The notes beneath the pieces were generated by a model. It searched no databases, was not told the origin of the DNA, and saw nothing but the letters and a program-made list of their open reading frames with translations. Below are positions 1 through 8,698 of a DNA stretch of 64,000 nt, piece after piece. The stretch comes from Bacillota bacterium (lineage in GTDB: Bacteria > Bacillota > Clostridia > Peptostreptococcales > Anaerovoracaceae). The first letter of the stretch is position 1. Each line of letters starts with the position of its first letter. A program made the translations under genes and the position numbers. Location of the stretch: assembly GCA_029008005.1 (NCBI GenBank), contig JAQXIX010000031.1, positions 1 to 64,000 on the forward strand, in the 5' to 3' direction.

Positions 1-672
1 TTTGCCGATATTCCTAAGGTTAAAGGCTGACACGAATTTTTCTGTACAGTACCTTGAAGGCGATATCATATATGTATATCGTCTAGCGTCATTTTCGTAT
101 ACGTCTCTGACTACTTCAGTGCTGTTTCTCGCATCTTCCGCTGCAACTTCAATGTCGAATCCGATTCGTTTCAAAGGCGTTCCGTGCCAGCACTGTACAT
201 ATACCTGCTCCGGTCTGATTGCAAACATTTTATTTATCCTGGAGTTTGAAATCCAGTATCCTGCCGTAGCGAAGGCCTTGTAGTATTCGGGCGATCCCCA
301 GAGTATAAGCTTCGTTCTGTCGTTTTTCTCAAGGAACAGGTATTCATCCATGCATCTGTCCTTGAAACTCCAGATGAACTTATATTCACTGTACTCCGGT
401 GAATTAAGCATGTATTCATATATTGCCTTCGGGCTGTCTGCATACTTGCGCCCCATGAAAGATTCGAAGATGATTACGTTCTTTTCGACAGGGAGCTTCG
501 CATATTTATTGAATCTCGACGCTCTCCTGTGGAGTTTCATATTTCTGTAAAATCTTTTCACTGCCGGAATCCTCGGGTTGATAAAACCAAAGACCTTCTT
601 AATCGGCCGCTTCATCGCTCTTCTTATCTTCGAACCTGTACTTCTCTTACTTGAATAGTTTCTTTTAGCCAT
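1..672 (-). CDS. CDP-glycerol glycerophosphotransferase family protein, partial (N-terminal part)
   Basis: Teichoic-acid-type transferase of the TagF/TagB family, expected at the inner face of the membrane, moving glycerol-phosphate or a related alditol phosphate from its CDP form to a lipid-linked acceptor. Only the first 224 codons are visible; the frame is still open at base 1, so the donor-binding C-terminal part is not seen. A very basic N-terminus of about 40 residues is followed by FESFMGRKYADSP near residue 69 and the family motif WHGTPLKR at residue 162. The protein at 6341-7594 carries close versions of both motifs, so the two are probably paralogues. The ATG abuts the TAA of the MBOAT gene with no spacer, which suggests translational coupling. 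Whether it is a primase, polymerase or side-branch enzyme cannot be told. Confidence 0.85.
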   Translation of the reverse strand, partial: MAKRNYSSKRSTGSKIRRAMKRPIKKVFGFINPRIPAVKRFYRNMKLHRRASRFNKYAKLPVEKNVIIFESFMGRKYADSPKAIYEYMLNSPEYSEYKFIWSFKDRCMDEYLFLEKNDRTKLILWGSPEYYKAFATAGYWISNSRINKMFAIRPEQVYVQCWHGTPLKRIGFDIEVAAEDARNSTEVVRDVYENDARRYTYMISPSRYCTEKFVSAFNLRNIGK

Positions 673-2241
673 TTAAAATCCTCTGTAAATAAATGCTCCT
701 GCGTCATATCCCGGACCGTAGACTCCCAACGCCAGCACTGCTGCCAGCATCAGGAGAAGCAGCGTCCATCTCAGAACAAGCGGTTTCGCTTCCAAAAGCT
801 CCCTTACCTGACATCTCGTCTCTTCAATATAGCTGATTATGAACCACACTATGCAGCAAACCAGAATAATCAGGAAGTCTGTTTCGTTAAGTCCCAGTGA
901 AAGTATTGTCTCGGTAAACGGGACTCCGTGATTGATTCTGAACATGGAGCCGAACATTGTCACAGCAACACCGAGTGATGCTGCCTTAGGAAATATTCTG
1001 CCGAACACGACGATAAAAAATGTTCTGATATAGCGGAAACCCATCCACCACCACGATGATGCATTTATGTGCAGCTTCTCCATTATCGCCTTGAAGTAAG
1101 GCTCCAGAAGAAGCCCCAGTACTATTATCGTACCGTTGTAAAGTCCGTATGCCACATATTTGAACTCAGCTCCGTGCCATATTCCGATAGTGATAAACGT
1201 AGCATACTGGGCAATTATTACGGGAACCAGCTTGCCTACTCTGTCCCCGAGAACTCCTCTGAGATTCTTGCCCAGCTTGCCGAAGAACTTGGACATGGCC
1301 ACAGGATAAAATATATAATCTCTGCACCAGTGACTCAGAGAAATATGCCATCTGTTCCAGAAGGAAGACAGACTGTCCGAGAAATACGGACGCATGAAGT
1401 TATTGGTCATTTCAATGCCCATACACTGTGCCACACCTCGGGCGATATCTATTCCTCCGCTGAAATCAGCATAAATCTGAATTGTATAAAAGAGCAGTGC
1501 CACGAAAACGGCTCCGCCTGAATAATCTCCGTAATTATCGAAAACTTCATTACAGAGAATCGCTACTCTGTCTGCTATTACCAGCTTCTTAAAAAATCCC
1601 CAGAGCATCAACTGCGCTCCGTGAGTAAGGTTCCTGTAATCGAATCTGTGTCCCTCATAAAGCTGATGAGCCAGCTGGTCGTGTCTGCTTATAGGTCCCT
1701 GTATTATCTGAGGGAAAAAGGCAGTAAACAGTGCGAATTTCGCAATGTTCGTATCAGGGGATATTTTATCTCTGTAAATATCTATAATGTAAGCCGCCGA
1801 CTGGAAAGTGTAGAAGGAAATTCCCAGAGGAATCAGTATACCGCCCAGATCGAAACCTGCTCCGAGAGCGTTCAGATAATATCTGAAATACTTGAGAACC
1901 GCCAGAATACCGAAATCCAGTATCAGTGCCATTGCCACATACTTTTTCTTTCGGCTCTGACTTCTTGCCTTAGCGGCCTTCTTCTCGTCACGGCTCATTG
2001 TCGCCTTATGCTCTGCCATAAAAGCCTTATGCTCTTCGTTGCACCTGCCTATGCTTTTGCCGCAGAAAAAAGTGACTGCAGTTGTAAAAAGAACGAAGAC
2101 AAATGTCTTCGGACTCGATATAAGGTAAAAAGCATAACTGGCAAAAAGCAGCACAAGCCATCTCCCTTTAACGGGGATGGCATAGTAGGCAATTACCGTC
2201 AGCAATGCGAATATTAAAAAATTCAGTGATGTGAATGCCAT
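673..2241 (-). CDS. MBOAT family membrane O-acyltransferase (AlgI/DltB-like)
   Basis: Integral membrane acyltransferase of 522 residues, probably moving an acyl or D-alanyl group across the membrane onto a surface polymer. The family signature GISFYTFQSAAYIIDIYRD, the WHISLSHWCRDYIFYP block and the catalytic histidine in GIWHGAEFKY (His356) are present, with about ten hydrophobic segments. A charged, Lys/Arg-rich cytoplasmic loop lies at about residues 65-100. At 522 residues it is longer than DltB (about 400) and closer in size to AlgI-type proteins. The acyl carrier protein gene ends four bases upstream, a DltB-DltC-like pairing that suggests a carrier-bound acyl donor, but no DltA ligase or DltD is visible in the window. 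SD AGGAATAATCCT precedes the ATG. Confidence 0.85.
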   Translation of the reverse strand: MAFTSLNFLIFALLTVIAYYAIPVKGRWLVLLFASYAFYLISSPKTFVFVLFTTAVTFFCGKSIGRCNEEHKAFMAEHKATMSRDEKKAAKARSQSRKKKYVAMALILDFGILAVLKYFRYYLNALGAGFDLGGILIPLGISFYTFQSAAYIIDIYRDKISPDTNIAKFALFTAFFPQIIQGPISRHDQLAHQLYEGHRFDYRNLTHGAQLMLWGFFKKLVIADRVAILCNEVFDNYGDYSGGAVFVALLFYTIQIYADFSGGIDIARGVAQCMGIEMTNNFMRPYFSDSLSSFWNRWHISLSHWCRDYIFYPVAMSKFFGKLGKNLRGVLGDRVGKLVPVIIAQYATFITIGIWHGAEFKYVAYGLYNGTIIVLGLLLEPYFKAIMEKLHINASSWWWMGFRYIRTFFIVVFGRIFPKAASLGVAVTMFGSMFRINHGVPFTETILSLGLNETDFLIILVCCIVWFIISYIEETRCQVRELLEAKPLVLRWTLLLLMLAAVLALGVYGPGYDAGAFIYRGF

Positions 2242-2245
2242 AGGA

Positions 2246-2482
2246 TTATTCCTGTGCGTTTGTTATGAGTTCCACCATCGCGTCAACTGAGTTGAAGTTT
2301 TCGGGAACCAGATCCTCAACTGATATCTCCACATCAAACTCATCGTTGAATTCTCCTACAATAGCTACAATATCAAGTGATGCCAGAATGTTGTCATCAA
2401 TAAGCTTAGTCTCATTCTCGAAGTCAACATCTCCTCTGATTTCAGTTAAAATTTCAAGTACCTGATCTCTCATTTCTGTCAT
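2246..2482 (-). CDS. Acyl carrier protein (DltC/AcpP-like)
   Basis: Small acidic carrier of 78 residues with the usual four-helix ACP length. The phosphopantetheine-attachment serine is expected at Ser35 in NILASLDIVAIV, where the canonical D-S-L is A-S-L. It should carry a thioester-linked acyl or D-alanyl group to the MBOAT protein encoded immediately downstream. The start has a perfect AAAGGAGAA before ATG. The 51-base gap upstream contains an extended -10 element, so the ACP-MBOAT pair may have its own promoter inside the teichoic-acid operon. The neighbours favour a DltC-like role over fatty-acid synthesis; no fatty-acid genes are nearby. Confidence 0.85.
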   Translation of the reverse strand: MTEMRDQVLEILTEIRGDVDFENETKLIDDNILASLDIVAIVGEFNDEFDVEISVEDLVPENFNSVDAMVELITNAQE

Positions 2483-2509
2483 TTCTCCTTTAATATTTTT
2501 AGTTCATAT

Positions 2510-2518
2510 ATTTTAACA
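2510..2518 (-). promoter_or_regulatory. Possible extended -10 promoter before the ACP gene
   Basis: On the minus strand the gap between the upstream transferase and the ACP gene reads TGTTAAAAT, an extended -10 (TGn plus TAAAAT) about 28 bases before the ATG. No good -35 box is seen 17 bases upstream. The same nonamer occurs before the TagG gene at 10264-10272. Confidence 0.35.
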
Positions 2519-2533
2519 TACAATGTACATTAA

Positions 2534-3718
2534 TTAAAGATTAAAGTAATCTGCCACGCGCCTGCTGTAGCAGTCGCACGGGTTCATCATTATTTCCCTC
2601 ATGGCTGCTCTCCGGCTGCCGTATTCGTCTTTTCCCTCTGCAACATTCACTATGAAGCCTTCGAAATCATCCATAGTGAAAACATGCTCTCCCGGCATGT
2701 AATCCTGAGGATTGTCGAAGAAAAAAGGTCTTACCGTCTCATAAGTCTTCAAATCGTCCAGGACGAAAGCCAGAGGTCTGTCAAGAAGCAGATATTCGGC
2801 CGCTATTGAAGAATAGTCCGATATCATGGCATCGCTTCCTGCCACAAGCTCATAAAGATTAATGTTCTTGTCCTCAATAAACTCATTGTCGATTATTTCG
2901 ATGTTCCTGTAATCTTCGTTATTAAGGGGATAATCCACCTGCAGGAAATGTTTCTTGATAATTATTACAGTATTCAGCCTGCAGCAAAGCTCATCAATCC
3001 TCTTCATTTCCTCGACAGTATTCACAAGAGGCAGACCCAGCTCTCCCGTAACCGTATCGTCAGACAGCCTTTCGGAACCGCTCTTTCTGAAGGTAGGCAT
3101 CCAGATTATCGCTTTATCTGCCTTTTTTCCCTCCTTCAGTTCTCTTATCCATCTTCGTGCGTTTGTCTTGTCCGTATAGAACCAGTCAAGTCTCGGGAAG
3201 CCTATAGGCAGCATTTTGTCTTCTGTGGAGTTGAGGAACTCTGCGTAATGCTTCCTGTACATTTCACTTGTCACAAGGGCATAATCAAAGTAGATTATCT
3301 TATCGCTTCCGCCTGCCTTCTGACCTTTGTACCCGCATCCGTGCCAGAGATTGAGATAAGTCTGTCCCTCCTGTACCTTCCTGACCCAGTATATTGAATG
3401 GGTGAAAATCACGTACCTTGATGTTAGCACTGTTTTGTGAGCTTTATATGTTATTCTCTCAATATCCTGATGCTTCCGCCTTATGAATTTCACATTTTTG
3501 CAGCGAATGTGCTTATATCTCTCAGGATAATCCACGAGCCAGTAGATTTTGTATCTGTCGTTATAACCGTTTTCCACGAGATATTCGAAAAACGCCCTGC
3601 CGTTGTCTGCGAAATCCGGACTGGAGAGAAACACCAGCTGATTCTCATTGACCGGCGGCGGATTCTCATAAAGCTTCCGAACACATCTCTTTAATATCTT
3701 CTTGAAAATTTTTCTCAT
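2534..3718 (-). CDS. CDP-glycerol glycerophosphotransferase family protein
   Basis: TagF/TagB-type transferase, 394 residues with the start chosen here. An alternative start 12 codons upstream would overlap the acyltransferase gene by 40 bases. The ATG at 3718 instead makes a tidy ATGA overlap with the upstream stop and has AGGAG nine bases before it. Motifs seen: the acceptor-side NLWHGCGYKGQ at about residue 123, IGFPRLDWF in the linker and the C-terminal SDYSSIAAEYLLLDRPLAF block that in this family binds the CDP-alditol phosphates. A basic amphipathic N-terminus (KIFKKILKRCVRKLY) probably holds it to the membrane. One of five such transferases in this operon; its acceptor and donor cannot be assigned. 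Confidence 0.9.
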   Translation of the reverse strand: MRKIFKKILKRCVRKLYENPPPVNENQLVFLSSPDFADNGRAFFEYLVENGYNDRYKIYWLVDYPERYKHIRCKNVKFIRRKHQDIERITYKAHKTVLTSRYVIFTHSIYWVRKVQEGQTYLNLWHGCGYKGQKAGGSDKIIYFDYALVTSEMYRKHYAEFLNSTEDKMLPIGFPRLDWFYTDKTNARRWIRELKEGKKADKAIIWMPTFRKSGSERLSDDTVTGELGLPLVNTVEEMKRIDELCCRLNTVIIIKKHFLQVDYPLNNEDYRNIEIIDNEFIEDKNINLYELVAGSDAMISDYSSIAAEYLLLDRPLAFVLDDLKTYETVRPFFFDNPQDYMPGEHVFTMDDFEGFIVNVAEGKDEYGSRRAAMREIMMNPCDCYSRRVADYFNL

Positions 3719-4728
3719 TTTTTCTTTCTCCTGCCTATAAGTAACGGCAGCCATCTCTCAACAATATATGCCACAGGAATCAGCACGATGAATATTATCA
3801 GTGATGCGATTATCACGTGATTGCTTACAAGTGCCGCCGTGCTGCTGCTGAGCACTGTCATTGCTATTATCAGAAGCTCGTGAGTGCAGAGATACACCAC
3901 TGTATTTCTGCCTATGAGCTTCAGCACTCCGAACGGAGGAATAATTCTCGATATCATGTAAAATGCCAGAGAAAATGCTGCAACCGATACTGCGAACAGA
4001 ATAAAGTTCCCGTAGTGATTCAGTCCCATTGTAATCTTAACGTTATATCCGGCAGCAATGTATCCCAGTCCTCCGGCAAGAAGAATCCATACCGGCATCT
4101 TCCTTGTAATCAGGACTTTGTCTATTCTGTCTCTGTACTCCATAAACATGTATCCCAGCATGAAAAGAAAACATGCCACCGGTACCGTTGATATGTGCCA
4201 CGGGTACAGCAGATTAATATCTTCCACAAGGGATATTCCGTATCCCAAAAGTCCCGCCGCCGCAGATACTCCGAATATCACGCTGTTTTTCTTCTTCGAA
4301 GCTCTGACGATACCGTAAAAAAGAAGTGTCGTCAGGAAAAGCGTCGTCAGAAACCATGATGCCGATATAGGCAGCGATGACCAAGTCGGGTTTGAGTATG
4401 CTGTAGAAACCAGCAGACTCACTATGCTACCCTCTTCTTCGGGAAACAGCACGAAATATACTGCCCACAGGGGAATCACAAGTAAATTAAATATCAAATA
4501 GGGCCACAGCAGTGTTTTGCTTTTGTTCTTAAGAAGCTCCGGGAATGTATAGTGCCTTTTGTTCATCTGCAGGTTATAAGTCATTCCCGATATTATAAAG
4601 AACAGCGGCATGTGGAATGCATATATGTAATACCTTAGAGTATCCGGTGTTTCTCCGGTGGAGGCGTGACCCACAATTACTGCGAACATGGCGATACATT
4701 TAAGTACATCCAGCCAGTCCTGTCTCAT
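3715..4728 (-). CDS. Acyltransferase family 3 membrane protein (OafA/YiaH-like)
   Basis: Polytopic membrane protein of 337 residues of the acyltransferase-3 superfamily, which typically O-acetylates surface glycans using acetyl-CoA. The N-terminal signature DWLDVLKCIAMFAVIVGHAS (catalytic-type His21) and the following MPLFFIISGMTY segment are clear, with about ten hydrophobic helices after that. It sits between two CDP-glycerol transferase genes and overlaps both by four bases (ATGA at each end), so it is translationally coupled and probably modifies the same polymer. It lacks the extra SGNH domain that some family members carry. Substrate and acyl group are not predictable from sequence. Confidence 0.88.
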   Translation of the reverse strand: MRQDWLDVLKCIAMFAVIVGHASTGETPDTLRYYIYAFHMPLFFIISGMTYNLQMNKRHYTFPELLKNKSKTLLWPYLIFNLLVIPLWAVYFVLFPEEEGSIVSLLVSTAYSNPTWSSLPISASWFLTTLFLTTLLFYGIVRASKKKNSVIFGVSAAAGLLGYGISLVEDINLLYPWHISTVPVACFLFMLGYMFMEYRDRIDKVLITRKMPVWILLAGGLGYIAAGYNVKITMGLNHYGNFILFAVSVAAFSLAFYMISRIIPPFGVLKLIGRNTVVYLCTHELLIIAMTVLSSSTAALVSNHVIIASLIIFIVLIPVAYIVERWLPLLIGRRKKK

Positions 4729-6335
4729 ATAATCCCATCCTTTTTCATCATTTCAACTATTCTCTGCGAATTGTTTCCGTCATGGAAGCTTACGATTCTC
4801 CTGTACTTCTCAACATGCTCCGGCTTCTGTTTCTGCATATAGCCGGCAGCAACGGCTGCCTTCAGTTCATCGCCGGTCACTGTGACATCGCCGAAGGCAC
4901 TTTCTTCATCAATCATAAGATGCGCTCCCCCGTAATGCTCCATGCATTCGTCCTTTTCTTCCCAGCAGAATATCACATTGGCGCCTCTGTAGAAAGCGTC
5001 ATATGATATTGACGAATAGTCGGTAATCAGCAGGCTGCAGCTTTTGAGAATCTCATCGTAGGATGTCTCCTCAGGTATGTATGATGAAAGGCCGCAGGAT
5101 GATTTAAGCATGGCGCTTCTCATGAGCGGGTGAGGAAGCACATCGACTTTATCCCGCAACTCCTCAGGTACACCTTCGACCATCCGCTTCATCATGGCAT
5201 AGTATGCCGTCGACTCGAAGTCTCTTTCGGCCGCATTACTCTCCCATCTTCTCCATGTAGGCATTATGACTATTCTGTCTGCATCGTCAAATCGTGTGTT
5301 TCTGTCAAACTTGGCGAGTCCCGTTACATAAAGCTCTTCATCGGCGAAACCGCCCAGCTCGATGAAATGCCGGGCTTCAAGCTCCGACGAAACAACGACC
5401 CTGTAAAGCTTCATGTTGTTTTCTCTGAAGGAAATTCTCATATCTGCGTCCAGAGACACCATGTACATGACTCCGTGCTGAAGAAATACATAAGGAACGT
5501 TCCTGTCGTTGGCTCTGCTCATTATGTTTCTGTCGGCGGCCCTCAGCTGAACTATGTGCTCCCGGGTCTCCGTACCTACGAAGCTGCTGCACCCGAAGAA
5601 ACATTCAAGGTGCTCGTCGCTGTCTTTGAACAGCAGGTTTCGTCTGTATTTTTCCTCCAGCCTGTCAATTACAGGATTTTCTCTGTTTATCACATAGAAT
5701 ACATTGTCGTATCCCATATCTATCAGCTTCTCGTAGAGAACAGATGCGCTCTCTTCGTACCTGGAGCATTCCTTCTCATACATTAAAATCGCATTTTTAT
5801 ATCTGCCGGCTTCAGCTGCCTTCATGGCTCTTCTCACAGCCTGCCTGCCCTCCGGCGTATCGTAACGATTAGGCTCCCTGACCGTAAGCCACATGCCGTT
5901 CTTCATTGCCTGGCGCAGATATACGGACTTGCCGCCGCAGTTTAGAACAGGGCTGTTTCTGAAGCTTGTTCTTCCCGTTTCGAAGAGATTATACGAAAGC
6001 TTGCCTTCAAATACATTCCCTCCGTCCTCATAAACCGGAATAATTCTGTTCTGTATGTCCAGTTCATTGAGTACTTCCGAATCAAGCTTCAAAGTGTACA
6101 TGTTGAGTCTGAAGTTTTTCGGAAGGGGTATCCCGCGTCTCATTGAGAAACTCACATCTGCTTCGTGACCTGTCTCACCTATTCTGAATCTGAGCCTGCT
6201 GCAGTCCACAGGCTTCCTGCTTCCCTGCAGTTTCATAATGCAAAGGCCTCTCGAGGCAATCCGGCTTCCCTTCTTAAAGAAAGAAAAGAATATGTTTCTT
6301 ATTAACGGCTTAATCGGCTTGGTTTCATTCTTCAT
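4725..6335 (-). CDS. CDP-glycerol glycerophosphotransferase family protein, long form
   Basis: The largest complete transferase of the set, 536 residues. The C-terminal two-thirds is TagF-like: VFLQHGVMY (the WHG position reads QHG), LYVTGLAKFDRNTRF, VIMPTWRRWE and the donor-site SLLITDYSSISYDAFYRG. The N-terminal ~170 residues form an extra domain with an immunoglobulin-like look that I do not recognise. It contains no predicted signal peptide, only a basic stretch (FFKKGSRIASRG) that could sit on the membrane. The Trp-to-Gln change at the acceptor motif and the extra domain suggest a different acceptor from its neighbours, for example a side-chain or a sugar-containing repeat. Start ATG with GGAG upstream; five bases separate it from the preceding gene. 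Confidence 0.85.
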   Translation of the reverse strand: MKNETKPIKPLIRNIFFSFFKKGSRIASRGLCIMKLQGSRKPVDCSRLRFRIGETGHEADVSFSMRRGIPLPKNFRLNMYTLKLDSEVLNELDIQNRIIPVYEDGGNVFEGKLSYNLFETGRTSFRNSPVLNCGGKSVYLRQAMKNGMWLTVREPNRYDTPEGRQAVRRAMKAAEAGRYKNAILMYEKECSRYEESASVLYEKLIDMGYDNVFYVINRENPVIDRLEEKYRRNLLFKDSDEHLECFFGCSSFVGTETREHIVQLRAADRNIMSRANDRNVPYVFLQHGVMYMVSLDADMRISFRENNMKLYRVVVSSELEARHFIELGGFADEELYVTGLAKFDRNTRFDDADRIVIMPTWRRWESNAAERDFESTAYYAMMKRMVEGVPEELRDKVDVLPHPLMRSAMLKSSCGLSSYIPEETSYDEILKSCSLLITDYSSISYDAFYRGANVIFCWEEKDECMEHYGGAHLMIDEESAFGDVTVTGDELKAAVAAGYMQKQKPEHVEKYRRIVSFHDGNNSQRIVEMMKKDGII

Positions 6336-6340
6336 TTTCT

Positions 6341-7594
6341 CTATCTTTCTCCGAAAATCACTTCTGTCGCTCTGGCGGCTGCACTGCCGTCATCTATACA
6401 GTTGAATTTACTGTTGAATCTCTCATATCTTTCATCAGGTGTGAAGGATGATGTATCGCAGTTCTTAATACTATCGATAAGCTCATCTTCAGTCCTGAGA
6501 ATATCACCCGGCATCTCATCGACGCTGAAATAAAAGCCTCTGATACTGTCGGCGTATTCATCCAGATCATACATATAGAACATAATCGGTCTTCTTAAAT
6601 TAGCGAAATCGAAAGATACACTGGAATAATCCGTTATGAGTATATCCGTTATCAGGTACATCGGCGTTATATCGTCAACCAGCGATACATCGTACACGAA
6701 TCCCCTGTATTTATCGAAGTCAAAGCTGTTGGCAATGAAGTAGTGAGCTCTGAAAAGTATCACATATTCCTCACCCAGTTCTCTTCTCAGTCTGTCGAAA
6801 TCCATATGCGTATCGTAAACATATCCCACACCGTCGTGACTGTTGTCTCTGAATGTAGGCGCATAGAGAATCACCTTCTTGTCTGCGGGTATTCCCAGAA
6901 GTTCCTTTTCTCTTCTGACATCTTCTTCAGTGTAATTAAAAAGCAGATCGTTTCTCGGATACCCTGTCTCGGCTATTATATTTTCGATTCCCAGTTCCTT
7001 CATTCTGAAAGAGCTGATGAATTTCTCAGATGCGAACGGTGACGGAGAAAGGAAATAGTCGTATCTTACTACATCCATATCGTTTTTCCATCTTATCTCT
7101 TCGAGTGTGTTGTTTACATTGCCTTCTTCTGCCGTAATGTCACATCTCAGCTTCTTAAGAGGTGTGCCGTGCCATGTCTGCATAATCACCTGTCCCTTTT
7201 TCTTGCTTACTCTGTTGTCCAGATTGGAATTTGTGATTATGTACTTAGCCTTTGCATAAGCCTCCATTGCTTCCCTTGTCTTGGCCTTGATGATTCGGGC
7301 ACGGGTGAGAGCCGGAAATTCATTTCCCTTGTTTTCATCATTGAATATCCAGATAAATTCAAAGTCGTCGAATCGGCTGTCATTTATCATGTATTCATAT
7401 ATCGCTCTGGGATTGCAGGCGTACTGACGACCCATGAATGTTTCGAAGAGGATTGTCTTGTCGTCAATCTTCACATTCTTCGCGATAATTTTATATCCGT
7501 TGACCTTTCTGGCTGTATTCACCTTTCTCACAATCACTCTCAGTTTGTGGTGATTCTTCAGAAAGTTTCTGAGTATCTTCTTGATTTTTCTCAT
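6341..7594 (-). CDS. CDP-glycerol glycerophosphotransferase family protein
   Basis: TagF-type transferase of 417 residues. It has the ETFMGRQYACNPRAIYEYM segment near residue 51, WHGTPLKKLR at residue 141, FSPSPFASEKF, a YAPTFRDNSHDG motif and the canonical donor-binding ILITDYSSVSFDF near the end. The basic N-terminus (KIKKILRNFLKNHHKLR) is typical of the amphipathic anchors of this family. It is the closest visible match to the partial gene at 1-672, so the two may act in sequence (first unit versus chain) or on two polymers. SD is weak (GGTGAAATAAGCC). It lies three bases downstream of the preceding transferase gene. Confidence 0.9.
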   Translation of the reverse strand: MRKIKKILRNFLKNHHKLRVIVRKVNTARKVNGYKIIAKNVKIDDKTILFETFMGRQYACNPRAIYEYMINDSRFDDFEFIWIFNDENKGNEFPALTRARIIKAKTREAMEAYAKAKYIITNSNLDNRVSKKKGQVIMQTWHGTPLKKLRCDITAEEGNVNNTLEEIRWKNDMDVVRYDYFLSPSPFASEKFISSFRMKELGIENIIAETGYPRNDLLFNYTEEDVRREKELLGIPADKKVILYAPTFRDNSHDGVGYVYDTHMDFDRLRRELGEEYVILFRAHYFIANSFDFDKYRGFVYDVSLVDDITPMYLITDILITDYSSVSFDFANLRRPIMFYMYDLDEYADSIRGFYFSVDEMPGDILRTEDELIDSIKNCDTSSFTPDERYERFNSKFNCIDDGSAAARATEVIFGER

Positions 7595-7597
7595 GGC

Positions 7598-8698
7598 TTA
7601 TTTCACCTGCGCTCCTGCTTTATCTGCAATAAATTTCGCCAGCCGGGCTGTACACTCTCCCGGTATAACATGTATGTACTTATCTCTGAATTTTCTGAGG
7701 GCATCGAAATCGTACTCTTCCCTCATCATACGTTCCAGATCCGCTGCGTTCACGGATGATGCCTGCGGCATCTCTGTCTCCGGATCGATATTCAGCCCCG
7801 TACTTTCTCTGTATTCATCTATGTCATAAACATACCAGTAAACGGGCTTGCCTGTCAGTGCCGCTTCAACTCCCAGGGCGGAATAATCGGTTATTACTCT
7901 GTCACAGGCCATAAGCCACTGATATGTGCTGTATTTTTTCTCGCTTATTTCGTATCTTTCGTCAAGAGGATGCAGCTTGACAACAAGCTTGTATCTGCTA
8001 CTGTCCAAAGCTTTCATCAGTCCTTCTGCATCGGCGCTCGCTCCACGTCTGAAAGTGGGAGCATAGAGAATAATCTCCCGTTCTTCTCCGCCTCTGATTT
8101 CGTCGATTTCGGCTTCGTTGTTTTCTCCCGATACCAGCAGATCTGTTCTCGGCAGCCCTCCTGTCACCATTTTCTCCGAATCTGCATCAAAAGCCATCCT
8201 GAAGTGTTCCGATGTTGCCGGGGAAGGAGCGATAATATAATCGTAATTTCTGTGCATTCCCATTATCTTCGCAGTGGCTGCGTCTCTTCCCGATGATTTT
8301 CCCACTGAATCATATCCGAATTTCTTGACTGCCGCCATAGCATGCCACATCTGAATTACTGCGGTCTCCTTCTTGTGCGGAATAATTCCGCATATTATAC
8401 AATAGCCGTCAAGCACGATTGCTCTTGATGTGGCGAAGTATTTCATCTGCACCGGCATGTGAAACACATAGCTGATGAAATTCGACTTCTTAAGAGTCTT
8501 CGTGAGTACGGCTATTTCGTATTCAGGCAGCAGCCTGCGCAGTTCCTCCGCAAGCATTTTAACGTCTTCGGTGGCCTTGTCACTCTGCCTTGATATTATT
8601 GTTATTCTGTCTCTGACTTTCAGCGGTCTGAAAAACACATACAATGCCTTTATCATAAGAACCGCCGCTTTCTTCATTAAATCAACTGCGGCCTTCAT
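7598..8698 (-). CDS. CDP-glycerol glycerophosphotransferase family protein (divergent)
   Basis: Shorter, divergent member, 366 residues. The acceptor motif reads QMWHAMAAVKKFGY (Trp118), with WHA in place of WHG. The donor site RVITDYSALGVEAALTGKPVYWY and the YAPTFRRGAS segment are intact. An N-terminal hydrophobic-basic stretch (AAVLMIKALYVFFRPLK) may anchor it. The WHA change and short length resemble primase-like (TagB) or accessory members more than chain polymerases, but that is inference. The ATG overlaps the 3' end of the tagH-like gene by 17 bases; a downstream ATG at 8677 lacks a ribosome binding site, so the longer form is preferred. First transferase after the exporter genes. Confidence 0.82.
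   Translation of the reverse strand: MKAAVDLMKKAAVLMIKALYVFFRPLKVRDRITIISRQSDKATEDVKMLAEELRRLLPEYEIAVLTKTLKKSNFISYVFHMPVQMKYFATSRAIVLDGYCIICGIIPHKKETAVIQMWHAMAAVKKFGYDSVGKSSGRDAATAKIMGMHRNYDYIIAPSPATSEHFRMAFDADSEKMVTGGLPRTDLLVSGENNEAEIDEIRGGEEREIILYAPTFRRGASADAEGLMKALDSSRYKLVVKLHPLDERYEISEKKYSTYQWLMACDRVITDYSALGVEAALTGKPVYWYVYDIDEYRESTGLNIDPETEMPQASSVNAADLERMMREEYDFDALRKFRDKYIHVIPGECTARLAKFIADKAGAQVK

Noticed and set aside
1069..1521. Plus-strand open frames inside the MBOAT gene and many similar frames elsewhere
   Set aside because: They lie antisense to clear genes, have no ribosome binding site and no family motifs; treated as shadows.
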